A model generated the notes under the pieces. That model was not told the DNA's origin. It saw nothing but the letters and a program-made list of their open reading frames with translations, and searched no databases. The translations under genes and the position numbers were made by a program. This document shows positions 1 through 9,192 of a DNA stretch of 64,000 bases, one piece after another. Numbering within the stretch: position 1 is the stretch's first letter; every line of letters starts with the position of its first letter. The DNA is taken from NCBI GenBank assembly GCA_012960245.1, contig DUBO01000025.1:34514-98513 (forward strand), read 5' to 3'. This DNA is from Candidatus Binatota bacterium (GTDB taxonomy: Bacteria; Desulfobacterota; Binatia; UBA1149).

Positions 1-1081
1 GGGCCGCTTTCTCTTCACTGGCCGGTGTCCAGTCGTTGCCGCGCCAGTCGGTGGCGTGGGCCGGCGGGTCACCGTCCATGCCTTCCCACCAGGGCTGGCC
101 GTCATCGGTCAGCGCCACGTTTGTGAATATGGTGTTGGCCGAGGCGCTGATCATCGCGTTGGGGTTGGTCTTGCTGCTCGTGCCCGGCGCGACACCGAAG
201 AATCCGTACTCCGGGTTTATGGCGTAGAGGCGGCCGTCTTCACCGAATTTCATCCAGGCGATATCGTCGCCCACGGTCCAGATTTTCCAGCCGTCCTGGC
301 ACTCGGGCGGCACCAGCATGGCGAGGTTGGTCTTGCCACAGGCGCTGGGGAAAGCCGCCGCCATGTATGTGATGTCGCCCTCGGGGCTTTCGAGCCCGAG
401 GATGAGCATGTGCTCGGCCAGCCAGCCCTCGTCGCGCGCCATGGTCGACGCGATTCGCAAGGCGAAGCATTTCTTGCCCAGCAGTGCGTTGCCGCCGTAT
501 CCCGACCCCACGCTCCAGATCTCGCGACGCTCGGGAAAGTGCATGATGAAACGGCGATCGGGTGAAAGGTCGCCCAGCGAGTGCAGGCCCTTGACGAACT
601 GGCCGTCGTCACCGAGCTGGTCGATCGCGATCTGTCCCATGCGCGTCATCGTGCGCATGTTGATGACGACGTAGGGCGAGTCGGTTATTTCGACGCCTAC
701 CTGGGATATGGGCGAACCGGCAGGTCCCATGATGTAGGGCACCACGTACATGGTGCGGCCCTTCATCGCGCCTTCGTATAGCGGGCGGACCTTTTTCTCG
801 GCGTCTGCCGGCGACATCCAGTTGTTGGTCGGGCCGGCGTTTTTCTCGTCTTCGCTGCAGATGAAGGTGAGGTGCTCCACCCGGGCGACGTCCTGGGGGT
901 CGCTGCGGTACAGGTAACAGCCCGGGTAGGTCTCCTCGTTGAGGACGGTAAAATCACCGCTGGCCACCAGCTGGTCGATCAGGCCCTGGTACTCCTCTTG
1001 TGAGCCGTCGCACCAGACCACGCGGTCGGGGCAGGTGAGCTCTGATATTTCGTTGACCCAGTCGTTAAGAACCTTGTTCAT
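1..1081 (-). CDS. pckG: GTP-dependent phosphoenolpyruvate carboxykinase (N-terminal 360 residues; cut by window edge)
   Basis: Converts oxaloacetate and GTP to phosphoenolpyruvate, GDP and CO2 in the cytosol (gluconeogenesis or anaplerosis). Read on the minus strand from an ATG at 1081, the frame is open to the left edge. The GTP-binding P-loop with the active-site cysteine, [12 protein letters not shown], lies near residues 244-255. It is followed by the metal-site stretch [21 protein letters not shown] and by [10 protein letters not shown], all typical of the GTP class rather than the ATP class. The family is about 590-620 residues, so roughly 40% at the C-terminus is missing here only because the window ends. 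No operon partner is visible; the next gene upstream is a separate methyltransferase on the same strand. Confidence 0.95.
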   Translation of the reverse strand, partial: MNKVLNDWVNEISELTCPDRVVWCDGSQEEYQGLIDQLVASGDFTVLNEETYPGCYLYRSDPQDVARVEHLTFICSEDEKNAGPTNNWMSPADAEKKVRPLYEGAMKGRTMYVVPYIMGPAGSPISQVGVEITDSPYVVINMRTMTRMGQIAIDQLGDDGQFVKGLHSLGDLSPDRRFIMHFPERREIWSVGSGYGGNALLGKKCFALRIASTMARDEGWLAEHMLILGLESPEGDITYMAAAFPSACGKTNLAMLVPPECQDGWKIWTVGDDIAWMKFGEDGRLYAINPEYGFFGVAPGTSSKTNPNAMISASANTIFTNVALTDDGQPWWEGMDGDPPAHATDWRGNDWTPASEEKAA

Positions 1082-1219
1082 CCTGGTTATGAATACTCCC
1101 GTGGCGCTGCCTGCCCAGACCCTCGACTGCTCTTACGGGTGGGCGGTTGGACAGCGTATATCACGCCACACTAGACCGGAAAATAAACGGTTTCCACTTT
1201 TGTCGCGTAGCCGGATGGA

Positions 1220-1861
1220 TCAGCCCTTGCCGGCTTTCCAAAGCTCTACGTCGCCCGAAAGGGCCACGAATCGCTGTACCAGGCGGGGCTGGCTGAAGCC
1301 GGCCGACTCAAGTTCGTAGCCGGGGCCGCGGTCATCCGGGGGGTCCGGGCCTATGCCGGCGGCCTGGGCCAGCACGCGCGCGGGTGCTGCGGCCAGTGCC
1401 AGCCATGCGGGCCAGGCGGCCGACCAGTCGGCGACCAGCACGTGGCCCCCGGTGGCGAGCACTCTCCTGGTCTCGGCCAGCACCTGGTGGCGGGTGGCCA
1501 GTCCCAGTTCGTCGAGCACCATGGTGAGTGCGATGACATCGAAAGAGTTGTTTTCAAAGGGTAGCGATTGGCCGCAGCCTTCGAGCAGGCGCACGCGCTC
1601 TCCGCTGCCTCCCAGGCGCCGACGGGCTACGTTGAGAGCGTCGGGGGTGGGTTCCACACCGTAGAGCAGCGCCCCTGGTTCGTCGTAGGCCGCGCGCTCG
1701 AGCAGCGAACCCGTGCCGCAACCGACATCGAGCATGCGGGTGCCGGATTTTAACTCGCAGGCAGCCACCAGGTCTTCAATAAACGAACTTTCCGGCCACA
1801 ACAGTGACCGCCAGCTGCGGTTGAAGCTGTCGTACATCGACCAGGTTTCGGCAACGATCAT
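1220..1861 (-). CDS. Class I SAM-dependent methyltransferase
   Basis: A 213-residue Rossmann-fold methyltransferase. SAM-binding motif I, MLDVGCGTGSLLE, is at residues 43-55; an acidic residue follows strand 2 (GVEPTPDAL) and a motif IV-like stretch reads FDVIALTMVLDELG. The C-terminal part resembles the small-molecule and quinone methyltransferases of the Methyltransf_11 type, but the substrate cannot be told. The ATG at 1861 is chosen; Met9 is an alternative start. A perfect TATAAT lies 6 bases upstream of this ATG, which would put the transcript start at or next to the start codon. It stands alone between pckG and a divergent hydrolase gene. Confidence 0.82.
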   Translation of the reverse strand: MIVAETWSMYDSFNRSWRSLLWPESSFIEDLVAACELKSGTRMLDVGCGTGSLLERAAYDEPGALLYGVEPTPDALNVARRRLGGSGERVRLLEGCGQSLPFENNSFDVIALTMVLDELGLATRHQVLAETRRVLATGGHVLVADWSAAWPAWLALAAAPARVLAQAAGIGPDPPDDRGPGYELESAGFSQPRLVQRFVALSGDVELWKAGKG

Positions 1862-1867
1862 CTATAC

Positions 1868-1873
1868 ATTATA
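1868..1873 (-). promoter_or_regulatory. Candidate -10 element (TATAAT) for a leaderless transcript
   Basis: On the minus strand TATAAT is followed by only six bases (GTATAG) and then the methyltransferase ATG at 1861. A transcript starting about seven bases after the -10 would begin at the ATG. No convincing -35 is seen 17 bases further upstream, so this rests on the -10 alone. Confidence 0.4.
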
Positions 1874-1977
1874 GCCCACGCGACGGCGGGCGCAGGCTAT
1901 TTGTTGCAGGTCCATCCTTGTAAGCATTGTCGCCCGGTGGCAAGCATGGTGCTGCGGTGGGTACGGGGGCCTCAAGG

Positions 1978-3393
1978 ATGATCAGGGCGCTGGCCCTGAT
2001 GCTGCTGCTCGGGGCAGGGCTGGCCGCATTCTGTCACGACCTGCACCCTGTTGCGTTGGCTACCGGCCCCGACATCCTCCTGGTCACGATCGATACGCTC
2101 AGGGCCGACCACTGCTCGGCTTATGGCTACGCCATTGAGACTACGCCTTTTCTTTCCGACCTGGCCCACGAGGGGGTGCTCTACGAGCAGGCGTGGGCGC
2201 CCTCGGCTACGACGGCCCCTTCGCACGCGGCACTGTTTGCGTCGAGGTGGCCGCGCTCGATGGGCGTGATGAAGAACGGCCAGCCGGTGCCAGGCGGCGA
2301 GCTCATGTTGGCCGAACTGATGTCAAAGGGTGGATACGCCACGGCCGCTTTCGTGAGCTCGCTGCCCGTGAGCTCTCAGTTCGGTTTCGGCCAGGGCTTT
2401 GACTACTTCGACGATGATTTCAACGCCGAGGGATCCTCGCGCGATAAACGCAAGGCGCAGGGCCATGGCAGGAAGTACACGCACCGGCTCGACCGTCGCG
2501 CCGACGCCACGGCCCGGCATTTTGAGAACTGGTTGCGGCAGCGCGATGACCCGCGGCCACTGTTTGCCTGGCTGCACTTCGTTGACCCCCACTATCCCTA
2601 CGGCAGCGATCGCCTGTTGGATCTCGAATGGCCAGATTCGGTTGGGGTGTCGATACGCGCTTACGACAGCGAAATTTTGAGGGCCGACCGTGGTCTCGAA
2701 ACCGTCGTTAACGCTTTTCGCCGACACTCGGCGGCGCTCTCCCCGGGCGGAGAAACTTCGGACAGGGGTTCGGTGGTGCTGGTTACCTCCGACCACGGCG
2801 AGGGGCTGGGCGATCATGGCTGGAGCTTTCACGGCATCAACGTGTATGAAGAGGCCGTCAGGGTACCCCTGGTGCTATGGGGCAGCCCGGGAATCGACAT
2901 CGGCGACACCGTGACTGGCGACACCGTCACTGGCGATACAGTGCCGGGGCAGGTTCGCAGCCAGCCGGTTACCCTGCTCGACGTGGCGCCCACCCTGACC
3001 GGCCTCGCGGGGCTTGACCGTGCGCCGTCTTTTCTCGGCCGCGAGCTTACCGGGCCGCTGCCCGAGGACCACGCCGTGTTCCTGCAGCGACGCAACTACC
3101 GGTCGCGGAGGGTAAGGGGACGCGAAGTACGGGGGACGCTTACTGCCGTCGTCGCCCAGGGCCACAAGTACCTGGTCACTGTATCGGGGGAGCAGTCGAG
3201 TACCGCGGAGCTCTACCACCTGGCCGATGACCCCGGCGAACTCGACGACCTGTCGGCATCCAGGCCCGGGCTGTCGTTGGGACTGGCCCGCCTCTTGTCG
3301 GGATGGGAGTCGGAGTACCCGGCCGTGAAGACGGTCCGCGTTTCTGACCGCGAAGTCATAAAGGCGCTGCGGTCGCTGGGCTACGTGGAGTGA
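1978..3393 (+). CDS. Secreted sulfatase-like hydrolase, alkaline phosphatase superfamily (Thr at the nucleophile position)
   Basis: A 471-residue exported hydrolase of the sulfatase/alkaline-phosphatase fold. The metal-binding start ILLVTIDTLRADH is at residues 33-45, a second metal site VTSDHGEGLGDHG sits in the C-terminal half, and the protein ends LRSLGYVE. The active-site position reads T-A-P-S-H (Thr79) instead of Cys/Ser-x-Pro-x-Arg, so a formylglycine-dependent sulfatase is unlikely; phosphodiester or phosphate-ester substrates are possible. ATG 1978 is preferred because MIRALALMLLLGAGLAAF is a good signal peptide; an upstream TTG at 1927 is in frame but adds a poorly conserved leader. 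It overlaps the next hydrolase gene by four bases (GTGA), suggesting translational coupling. Confidence 0.85.
   Translation: MIRALALMLLLGAGLAAFCHDLHPVALATGPDILLVTIDTLRADHCSAYGYAIETTPFLSDLAHEGVLYEQAWAPSATTAPSHAALFASRWPRSMGVMKNGQPVPGGELMLAELMSKGGYATAAFVSSLPVSSQFGFGQGFDYFDDDFNAEGSSRDKRKAQGHGRKYTHRLDRRADATARHFENWLRQRDDPRPLFAWLHFVDPHYPYGSDRLLDLEWPDSVGVSIRAYDSEILRADRGLETVVNAFRRHSAALSPGGETSDRGSVVLVTSDHGEGLGDHGWSFHGINVYEEAVRVPLVLWGSPGIDIGDTVTGDTVTGDTVPGQVRSQPVTLLDVAPTLTGLAGLDRAPSFLGRELTGPLPEDHAVFLQRRNYRSRRVRGREVRGTLTAVVAQGHKYLVTVSGEQSSTAELYHLADDPGELDDLSASRPGLSLGLARLLSGWESEYPAVKTVRVSDREVIKALRSLGYVE
2902..2946 (+). repeat. Three tandem 15-bp units coding GDTVT-GDTVT-GDTVP
   Basis: Three in-frame 15-base units (2902-2916, 2917-2931, 2932-2946) within the first hydrolase gene encode near-identical pentapeptides. 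They probably form a surface loop. Slippage could change the copy number without a frameshift. Confidence 0.8.
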
Positions 3394-4808
3394 AGCGGGG
3401 GTTGCAAAGAATAGCTGCCGCCTTGTCGGTGGCCTTGTTGCTTTCGCTGTCAGCCTGCAGCGAGCCGTCATCTACCGAGCCATTCCCCACCGGTCCGTAT
3501 CCCGAAGCACCGCTGCTGGTGCTCGGCGTCGACGGTCTCGAGTGGAACGTGGTGCTCGAACTGGTCAAGCGCGGTGACCTTCCCGTAATCGCCGGCCTCA
3601 TGCGCCGCGGCGTGTACGGTAGTCTTGGCGTCGATCGTCCCACCTTGTCGCCGGTGCTGTGGACAACGGCGGCCACCGGTCACCTCGCGGCTGAGCACGG
3701 GATTTCCGGCTTCGTGTACAGGCACAAAAAAAAGACCAAGTTGTTTCGCAGCTTCGATCGTCGTCGCCCGGCTTTCTGGAACCTCCTGGGCATGGCCGGC
3801 CAGCGAGTGGCCACGGTGGGTTGGTGGCTCACCTGGCCCGCCGAAGAAGTGAACGGCGTCATGGTTTCCCAGGCCAACACGATCACCAACTCCATGCGCC
3901 GCGACGGCATGGGTATAAGCAAGGGGGCGTTGTTTACCGGCCTGCAGCGGCAGGTATGGCCGCCGGCCATGGAGGCCCGCGTGTTGGCCGTACCCGCGCG
4001 GGTTGAGAGCGAACTCGACGAGCACATGGAGCGGGTGTTGGGACGCCTGCCCGGTGATCTACCCGAGGTAGAGGCGGTACTCATGCGCCACTGTCGCTGG
4101 GCCTTGCGAGCCGACGAAACTTATCGTCGCGTGGCGCTCGACCTGCTCGCTGCTGACGAAGGGTTTGATCTGCTGTCGGTGTACTTCGGTGGATCCGACG
4201 TGCTGGGGCACCGCTTCTGGCGCTACGCCTATCCGCAGCAGTACAAGCACCCGCCCACCGCCGATATGATAGACGCACTGGGCGATGTTCTGCACGACTA
4301 CTACCGCTGGCTGGACACGACCCTGGGCGAGTTGATCGCGGCCGGGCCCGGCAACGCCAACGTGGTCGTGGTGAGCGATCATGGCATGCACGCCATTCGA
4401 CCGCGCGCGCGTTTTGCTTCTGCCGACCGCATTCCGGCCCTCAACTCGGGTGGCCACTCGGACGCGCCCGATGCCTTGCTCATCGCCGCCGGTCCCTCGC
4501 TGCCGCTGGGCGACGGTGGCCTGCCGGAGAATCGCGAGGAGATCGTCGAGCTTGGCCGCCTGGTGGATCTCGCCCCTTCGCTGCTCGCGCTGCGGGGGCT
4601 TCCCTACGGGCTCAACATGACGGGCAGACCGATGCCGGCACTGCTGTCGGCGTCCTTTGCCGAGAAATTTCCGCTGACCTCTCGCCGTCGCTGGACCAGT
4701 GACGATTGGCGTCCGAGCTGGACCACGCCCCTGTCCGAGGAGAGTCTGCAGGACGATGATTCGGAGCAACGGCTGGAGCAACTGCGCTCGCTCGGCTACA
4801 TAAAATAA
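3390..4808 (+). CDS. Lipoprotein phosphodiesterase/nucleotide pyrophosphatase-like hydrolase
   Basis: A 472-residue member of the alkaline phosphatase superfamily, closer to type I phosphodiesterase/nucleotide pyrophosphatases than to the neighbouring sulfatase-like proteins. The signal peptide ends in a lipobox, LSAC (Cys23), so it is probably a lipoprotein. The first metal site is VLGVDGLEWNV (about residues 44-54). The nucleophile region PTLSPVLWTTAATG (84-97) has threonine and serine candidates, and VVVSDHGMHAIRPR supplies later metal ligands. It ends LRSLGYIK, the same tail as its neighbours. The GTG start at 3390 overlaps the upstream stop by four bases. Likely envelope-acting; substrate unknown. 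Confidence 0.83.
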   Translation: MKRGLQRIAAALSVALLLSLSACSEPSSTEPFPTGPYPEAPLLVLGVDGLEWNVVLELVKRGDLPVIAGLMRRGVYGSLGVDRPTLSPVLWTTAATGHLAAEHGISGFVYRHKKKTKLFRSFDRRRPAFWNLLGMAGQRVATVGWWLTWPAEEVNGVMVSQANTITNSMRRDGMGISKGALFTGLQRQVWPPAMEARVLAVPARVESELDEHMERVLGRLPGDLPEVEAVLMRHCRWALRADETYRRVALDLLAADEGFDLLSVYFGGSDVLGHRFWRYAYPQQYKHPPTADMIDALGDVLHDYYRWLDTTLGELIAAGPGNANVVVVSDHGMHAIRPRARFASADRIPALNSGGHSDAPDALLIAAGPSLPLGDGGLPENREEIVELGRLVDLAPSLLALRGLPYGLNMTGRPMPALLSASFAEKFPLTSRRRWTSDDWRPSWTTPLSEESLQDDDSEQRLEQLRSLGYIK

Positions 4809-4824
4809 TCCCTGTCTGTGGGGG

Positions 4825-6237
4825 TCAGTCGAGGTAACCCAGGGCCTTGAGGGCGGCGCGTTCAGATGGGCTGATGTCCGCCTCGCCGCCATCCTTCCGG
4901 CTGCGGGCCGGTGGGTTGGCTTGCTTCCACGCCTCCAGCGCCGCGCTCATCCGGGCCAGGCGAACGGGTTGTTGGTCGGCCCGGTTGCTGCGTTCGCCCG
5001 GGTCAAGGTCGAGTCGGTACAGTTCGGGCGGCCGCTGCTCGGCGAGGATGAGTTTCCACGGTGTTTCGAACCAGGCTTCTTCGCTGCCGGCCAGGCGCTT
5101 CAGGGGCGGCGAACGAAAGGGACGTCGCTGGGCATAGAACGGCGCCACGGGCGGCTGGGCTTCTACGGACAGCCAGGCCGACAGGTCGCGGCCCTGGGCC
5201 GTAAAAGGGCGGGTGGGGTTGAGCAGGCCGGCGACGGTGGGCGCGAGGTCCACCAGCGACATGGGCGTGGTTATTACCCGCGGTGCGAGCTTTCCCTGCC
5301 ACTGCATTATGAGCGGCACGTGCAGGGTTTCTTCGTACAGCAGCGTGCCGTGGCCAAACCCGATACCGGTTTCCTGTTGCCGTTCGGCCAGAGATTCGCC
5401 GTGGTCAGAGGCGACGACGATCAGCGGAGCCTCGCCGCGTGGTGACGATTGCCGGGCGAGTTTCACGATCGCGCCGAGCGCGCTGTCCACGTGGCTGACC
5501 TCGCCGTCGTATAGCCCACGTGCAGTCTCGACCTGTCTGCCGGGGAGCACAGCCGAACGAAGAAAACGCGGCGGGTCGCTGAAGCGTCGCGGTAGCTGAT
5601 CGTGGCGGGCCATCGTGCCGCGACGCAGAGTCGACGGGGGCTCGTAGGGTTTGTGGGGTTCCCAAAGGTGTACCCACAGGAACCAGGGCCCGTCACCGTT
5701 GTTGGCAAGCCACTTGCGCGTGAGCTCGACTATTTCCCCGGAGTTGCGCCAGTGTTGCTCGCGCTGTGGCGAGTCGCTGCTGTCAAAGCCCGACAGGTTG
5801 CGGCGTGGCGGATCCAGCCCCAGGCGTGCCGTTATCGCGGCGGTGGTTTTGCCTTGCGCGCGCATCCAGTCGGCGAGCGTGGGCAGGTCGTCGACCGCGC
5901 GGGACGCGTTTACCAGCAGGCCGTGGCTGCGCGGGTACAGCCCGGTAAGAATGGAGGCGTGCGAGGGGTCGGTGGTGGGCACGGTAGCGTGTGCCGACTC
6001 AAAACGTACGCCGCCGGTCGCCAGCCGGTCGAGGGCCGGCGAGCCGTGGCCATTATTGCCGGGGCCGTAGCCCCAGCTCCCCAGGCGATCGGCCCTCAGC
6101 GTGTCGATGGTAACCAGCAACACGTTGGCGTTGGCCCGGTCAGTGGCGGGTTCGGGCTGGGAGCAGGCGCCGGCAATCAAGGTCGCGGCGACGAGCGCTG
6201 CGGCGATCCTGCCCGACATCATCATCGTGACCTGCAT
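4825..6237 (-). CDS. Lipoprotein sulfatase-like hydrolase (Thr at the nucleophile position)
   Basis: A 470-residue sulfatase-fold protein. The signal peptide has a lipobox-like LIAGAC (Cys25). The N-terminal metal site VLLVTIDTLRADR is at 39-51, the active-site position reads T-D-P-S-H (Thr89) in a TVPTTDPSHASILTG context, and VASDHGESLAER is the second metal site. The tail is LKALGYLD. Three Met codons follow the assigned ATG closely (positions 5-7), so the exact start is uncertain. It converges on the previous hydrolase with 16 bases between stops, and its start lies only 16 bases from that of the next hydrolase on the opposite strand, so the two may share a compact divergent control region. 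Confidence 0.85.
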   Translation of the reverse strand: MQVTMMMSGRIAAALVAATLIAGACSQPEPATDRANANVLLVTIDTLRADRLGSWGYGPGNNGHGSPALDRLATGGVRFESAHATVPTTDPSHASILTGLYPRSHGLLVNASRAVDDLPTLADWMRAQGKTTAAITARLGLDPPRRNLSGFDSSDSPQREQHWRNSGEIVELTRKWLANNGDGPWFLWVHLWEPHKPYEPPSTLRRGTMARHDQLPRRFSDPPRFLRSAVLPGRQVETARGLYDGEVSHVDSALGAIVKLARQSSPRGEAPLIVVASDHGESLAERQQETGIGFGHGTLLYEETLHVPLIMQWQGKLAPRVITTPMSLVDLAPTVAGLLNPTRPFTAQGRDLSAWLSVEAQPPVAPFYAQRRPFRSPPLKRLAGSEEAWFETPWKLILAEQRPPELYRLDLDPGERSNRADQQPVRLARMSAALEAWKQANPPARSRKDGGEADISPSERAALKALGYLD

Positions 6238-6253
6238 AGAAGGTACAGGTTAG

Positions 6254-7723
6254 ATGTATGGCCCGTCCTTAGCTACAGTCGCCTCCGTGAGAGTCGTGAC
6301 CGCAGCGTTGTTTAAGCGCAGGCTGAGCCCGCGCGTCGTCGTCCTGTTGTTGGCCCTGGGCGTGGCCTGCGCGGCCGGCTGCGTGGGCGATCCGGGGCCA
6401 ACTCCACGTCGGGCCTACGACGATAAACCCAACGTGCTGCTGGTGAGTATTGACAGCCTTCGCGCCGACCACCTGGGCTTCATGGGCTACGAGCGCGCCA
6501 CAAGCCCGGTAATGGACCGCCTGGCCAAGAGCGCGGTCGTCTTCGACAACGCCCACAGCAGCAGTTCGTGGACGCTTCCTGCTCACGCCGCGCTCATGAC
6601 GGGCTTGCCCGACAGCGCCCACGGCGTGAGTCGTGGAGGGCGAGCAATACCGGCCGCCGCCGAGACCCTGGCCGAGGCTTTTAGTGTTGCGGGCTATCGC
6701 ACCATGGGCTTCTACTCCGGGCCCTTCCTTCATCCGGTGTACGGCTTTGGCCGCGGGTTTGACGAGTACGTAGACTGCAGCTCCTATGGCCTGGGCTCGG
6801 CAGACGCTGACCCCAAGCGCCTGCACTCGGCGTCGCACCGCGACGTGACCGGCCCCATCGTTAAGCGCGAGCTCGAGGCGAGGGCGGCGTCACTGGGTCG
6901 CGGGCCGTGGTTTGTTTTTGTCCACCTGTGGGACGTTCACTACGATTACATACCGCCGGCACCTTACGACACGATGTTTGATCCCGATTACACGGGCTCG
7001 ATGACCGGCGTCAAGTTCAAGGGAAACCGTGATTTTAAACCGGGAATGGACGAGGCCGACCGTCGCCACGTGCTGGCGCTGTACGACGGCGAGATAGCCT
7101 CGACCGACGACACGCTGGGCAGCATCGTTCGGGCCTTGCTCGCTGAGCAGGGGGATCTCGATAACAGCATCGTGGTCGTGACCTCGGATCACGGCGACGA
7201 GTTTCTCGAGCACGGTGGCAAGGGGCACCGGCGTACGCTTTACGAAGAGGTGTTGAAGATTCCGCTGCTGCTGCGCTGGCCGGCGGGGCTCAATCCACGT
7301 CGCGTCAGCGAGGCCGTGGGCCTTGTTGACCTCGCGCCGACCCTGCTCGACCTGGCCGGGCTTCCGCCGATGGCGAGCGTGGTGGGGTCGTCGTTGGCGG
7401 GGCTCGCCCGTGGCGGTGTCGAGGCAGACCGCGCCGTCCTGGCGGAGCTCAACGTGCCGCCCTATCTGCTGAGTGCGGTCGTGCAGGGTCAGTCCAAGTT
7501 GATTACCCGCCGCCGTGGTCGCCGGCCCGAGTACTTTGACCTGCGCACGGATCCGGGCGAGCAGCGGCCCCTGCCTGCAGACAGCGGGGGCGTTTTGTCT
7601 GGCCGCCTGCGCGGGCTGCTCGACGAGGCCGAGCAGCGGGCGCTCGAACCGCTGCTGCTTTCGCCGTCTGATGTTTCGCCGGCGATGGAAGAACAGCTGC
7701 GGCAGCTGGGCTACATAGACTGA
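6254..7723 (+). CDS. Lipoprotein sulfatase-like hydrolase (Thr at the nucleophile position)
   Basis: Fourth hydrolase of the group, 489 residues from the ATG at 6254. A GTG at 6287 (Val12) would give a shorter, more usual signal peptide; neither start has a clear ribosome-binding site. The lipobox is CAAGC (Cys43 in the longer numbering). Metal site VLLVSIDSLRADH, active-site T-L-P-A-H (Thr107), second metal site VTSDHGDEFLEHGGKGH, tail LRQLGYID. The absence of Cys/Ser-x-Pro-x-Arg argues against formylglycine chemistry. Its 3' end overlaps the convergent membrane-protein gene by 13 bases. Confidence 0.84.
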   Translation: MYGPSLATVASVRVVTAALFKRRLSPRVVVLLLALGVACAAGCVGDPGPTPRRAYDDKPNVLLVSIDSLRADHLGFMGYERATSPVMDRLAKSAVVFDNAHSSSSWTLPAHAALMTGLPDSAHGVSRGGRAIPAAAETLAEAFSVAGYRTMGFYSGPFLHPVYGFGRGFDEYVDCSSYGLGSADADPKRLHSASHRDVTGPIVKRELEARAASLGRGPWFVFVHLWDVHYDYIPPAPYDTMFDPDYTGSMTGVKFKGNRDFKPGMDEADRRHVLALYDGEIASTDDTLGSIVRALLAEQGDLDNSIVVVTSDHGDEFLEHGGKGHRRTLYEEVLKIPLLLRWPAGLNPRRVSEAVGLVDLAPTLLDLAGLPPMASVVGSSLAGLARGGVEADRAVLAELNVPPYLLSAVVQGQSKLITRRRGRRPEYFDLRTDPGEQRPLPADSGGVLSGRLRGLLDEAEQRALEPLLLSPSDVSPAMEEQLRQLGYID

Positions 7724-9192
7724 TCGATCAGCATGTAGACCTTGACCTTGTGCGATGCGAACTGGGTGTCGGCTACTCGGCGGTAGTAATTTTTCAGCCA
7801 GCGGTTGCCGCCGGGCATGGGGCCGCGGGAGTGCAGCACTACGTTGGGAAGCCGACCGTCGCGCAGCGGCTTCCACGGCAGATCGCCGCGGTCGTGCATC
7901 CACGCGGTCATGCCGCGTATGCCCAGGCCCAGCGGCACGTGGTTGTCCATGTGCGAGAAAGCCAGCAGGTGGGTGCAGCCCACCGCGTAGATTGACTGTC
8001 CCGACTCCTGCATGGCGTGCACGCGTTCGGACAGCCGGTACTGCGAGGCGAGCTTGTGCCCCCGGGGTACGTTTTTACCGGGCTGCGCCAGGGGCAGCAG
8101 GACGGCCACAGCCACCGCCAGCAGCAGGGCCGCGGCGGGGTAACGACTGTTTCGTGCCAGCGCTGAGACGGGCAGGCCCAGCAACAGGCCTATGCCCACG
8201 GCCATGAAGGGCTCGACCAGGAAGCGGTCGGGGAAGCCCTGGTAGTCGTACAGCGTAAAGAGCAACGCGGCGTGGCCGCCTGCCACCAGCGCTATCCATC
8301 CCGGCCGGGCCGACAGCCAGCCGCCCACGCGAGATGGCCTGGCCAGGCACCAAAGCCAGGCCCCGGCCGCCGCGGCCACCGACAGGGCTGGCAAAACGCT
8401 CGCGCTGTTGAATCCCTCCTGCACGCGCAGGAACCAGGCCACGTGGCGGCCGAATAATTTGAATCCCGGGCCGTGGACCATGTACACCGAGGGGTAGATG
8501 ATTGTCTGCTCCCACTGCTGGGCCAGCGCGTCGTGGGCCAGGAAGTAGAGCTCGTAGGGCAGAAGCGCCAGCGCGAAGCCGGCGCAGTACAGCGCAAAGC
8601 TGCGCAGGCGCCCAGGTGCCATGAGCAGGTCGACCAGCGCAAACACGGCAACCAGCGCCGTTGATTGCCAGCACAGGAAGGCCAGTGCCGAGGCCGCGCC
8701 GCAGGCCAGCGGACGCCGCCGCGATGAAGCAAGCACGGCCCCGAGCGTGAACAGCGCCATGAAAACTTTAGGGCGCACGCCCATGGCGCCCATGCCTATG
8801 AAGCCGCTGAAGCCCAGCATCGACAGGGCGGCCACCAGTCCGGCTGCGTTGCCGCCCAGGCTGCGCGCGCACAGGAAGACCAGTGTCACCACCCCGGCGG
8901 TCGCGGCCACGCTCAGCGCGCGGGCCGAGTGAAGGTCGTTGACGCCCAGTGTTCGACCGCTGCGTATGGCGGCCGCCGTGGCCAGCATGGTGAAGGAGGT
9001 CTTCGGATCGAACTGCGACACGTGCGGGGCCACGCCCGAGGCGGCCCGTTCGGCTATGAAGAAGTAGTGCTGGTTGTCGCTGATCAGCGGTCCATCGAAG
9101 GGCGCCACGGATAGCACTCGCAGCAATGCGAAGGCCAGTACCGCGAGGGCGGCCATCGAGAACAGCCCAGCTGGTTTTTCGATTGCTGTCAC
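7711..9192 (-). CDS. Polytopic membrane protein, possibly a GT-C/GT39-type glycosyltransferase
   Basis: A 493-residue integral membrane protein with about 10-12 hydrophobic segments spread over most of its length and a short soluble C-terminus (roughly the last 90 residues). The first extracytoplasmic loop carries acidic residues (PLISDNQHYFFIAERAASG), the arrangement seen in lipid-linked-sugar (GT39/ArnT-like) transferases, but I do not see enough to name a reaction. GTG start at 9192. Given the four envelope hydrolases beside it, a role in building or modifying a surface glycan or lipid is a reasonable guess only. Confidence 0.65.
   Translation of the reverse strand: MTAIEKPAGLFSMAALAVLAFALLRVLSVAPFDGPLISDNQHYFFIAERAASGVAPHVSQFDPKTSFTMLATAAAIRSGRTLGVNDLHSARALSVAATAGVVTLVFLCARSLGGNAAGLVAALSMLGFSGFIGMGAMGVRPKVFMALFTLGAVLASSRRRPLACGAASALAFLCWQSTALVAVFALVDLLMAPGRLRSFALYCAGFALALLPYELYFLAHDALAQQWEQTIIYPSVYMVHGPGFKLFGRHVAWFLRVQEGFNSASVLPALSVAAAAGAWLWCLARPSRVGGWLSARPGWIALVAGGHAALLFTLYDYQGFPDRFLVEPFMAVGIGLLLGLPVSALARNSRYPAAALLLAVAVAVLLPLAQPGKNVPRGHKLASQYRLSERVHAMQESGQSIYAVGCTHLLAFSHMDNHVPLGLGIRGMTAWMHDRGDLPWKPLRDGRLPNVVLHSRGPMPGGNRWLKNYYRRVADTQFASHKVKVYMLIDQSM

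Noticed and set aside
1978-7723. Annotation of the three sulfatase-like proteins as true sulfatases
   Set aside because: The Cys/Ser-x-Pro-x-Arg formylglycine motif is absent in all three; threonine occupies the site.
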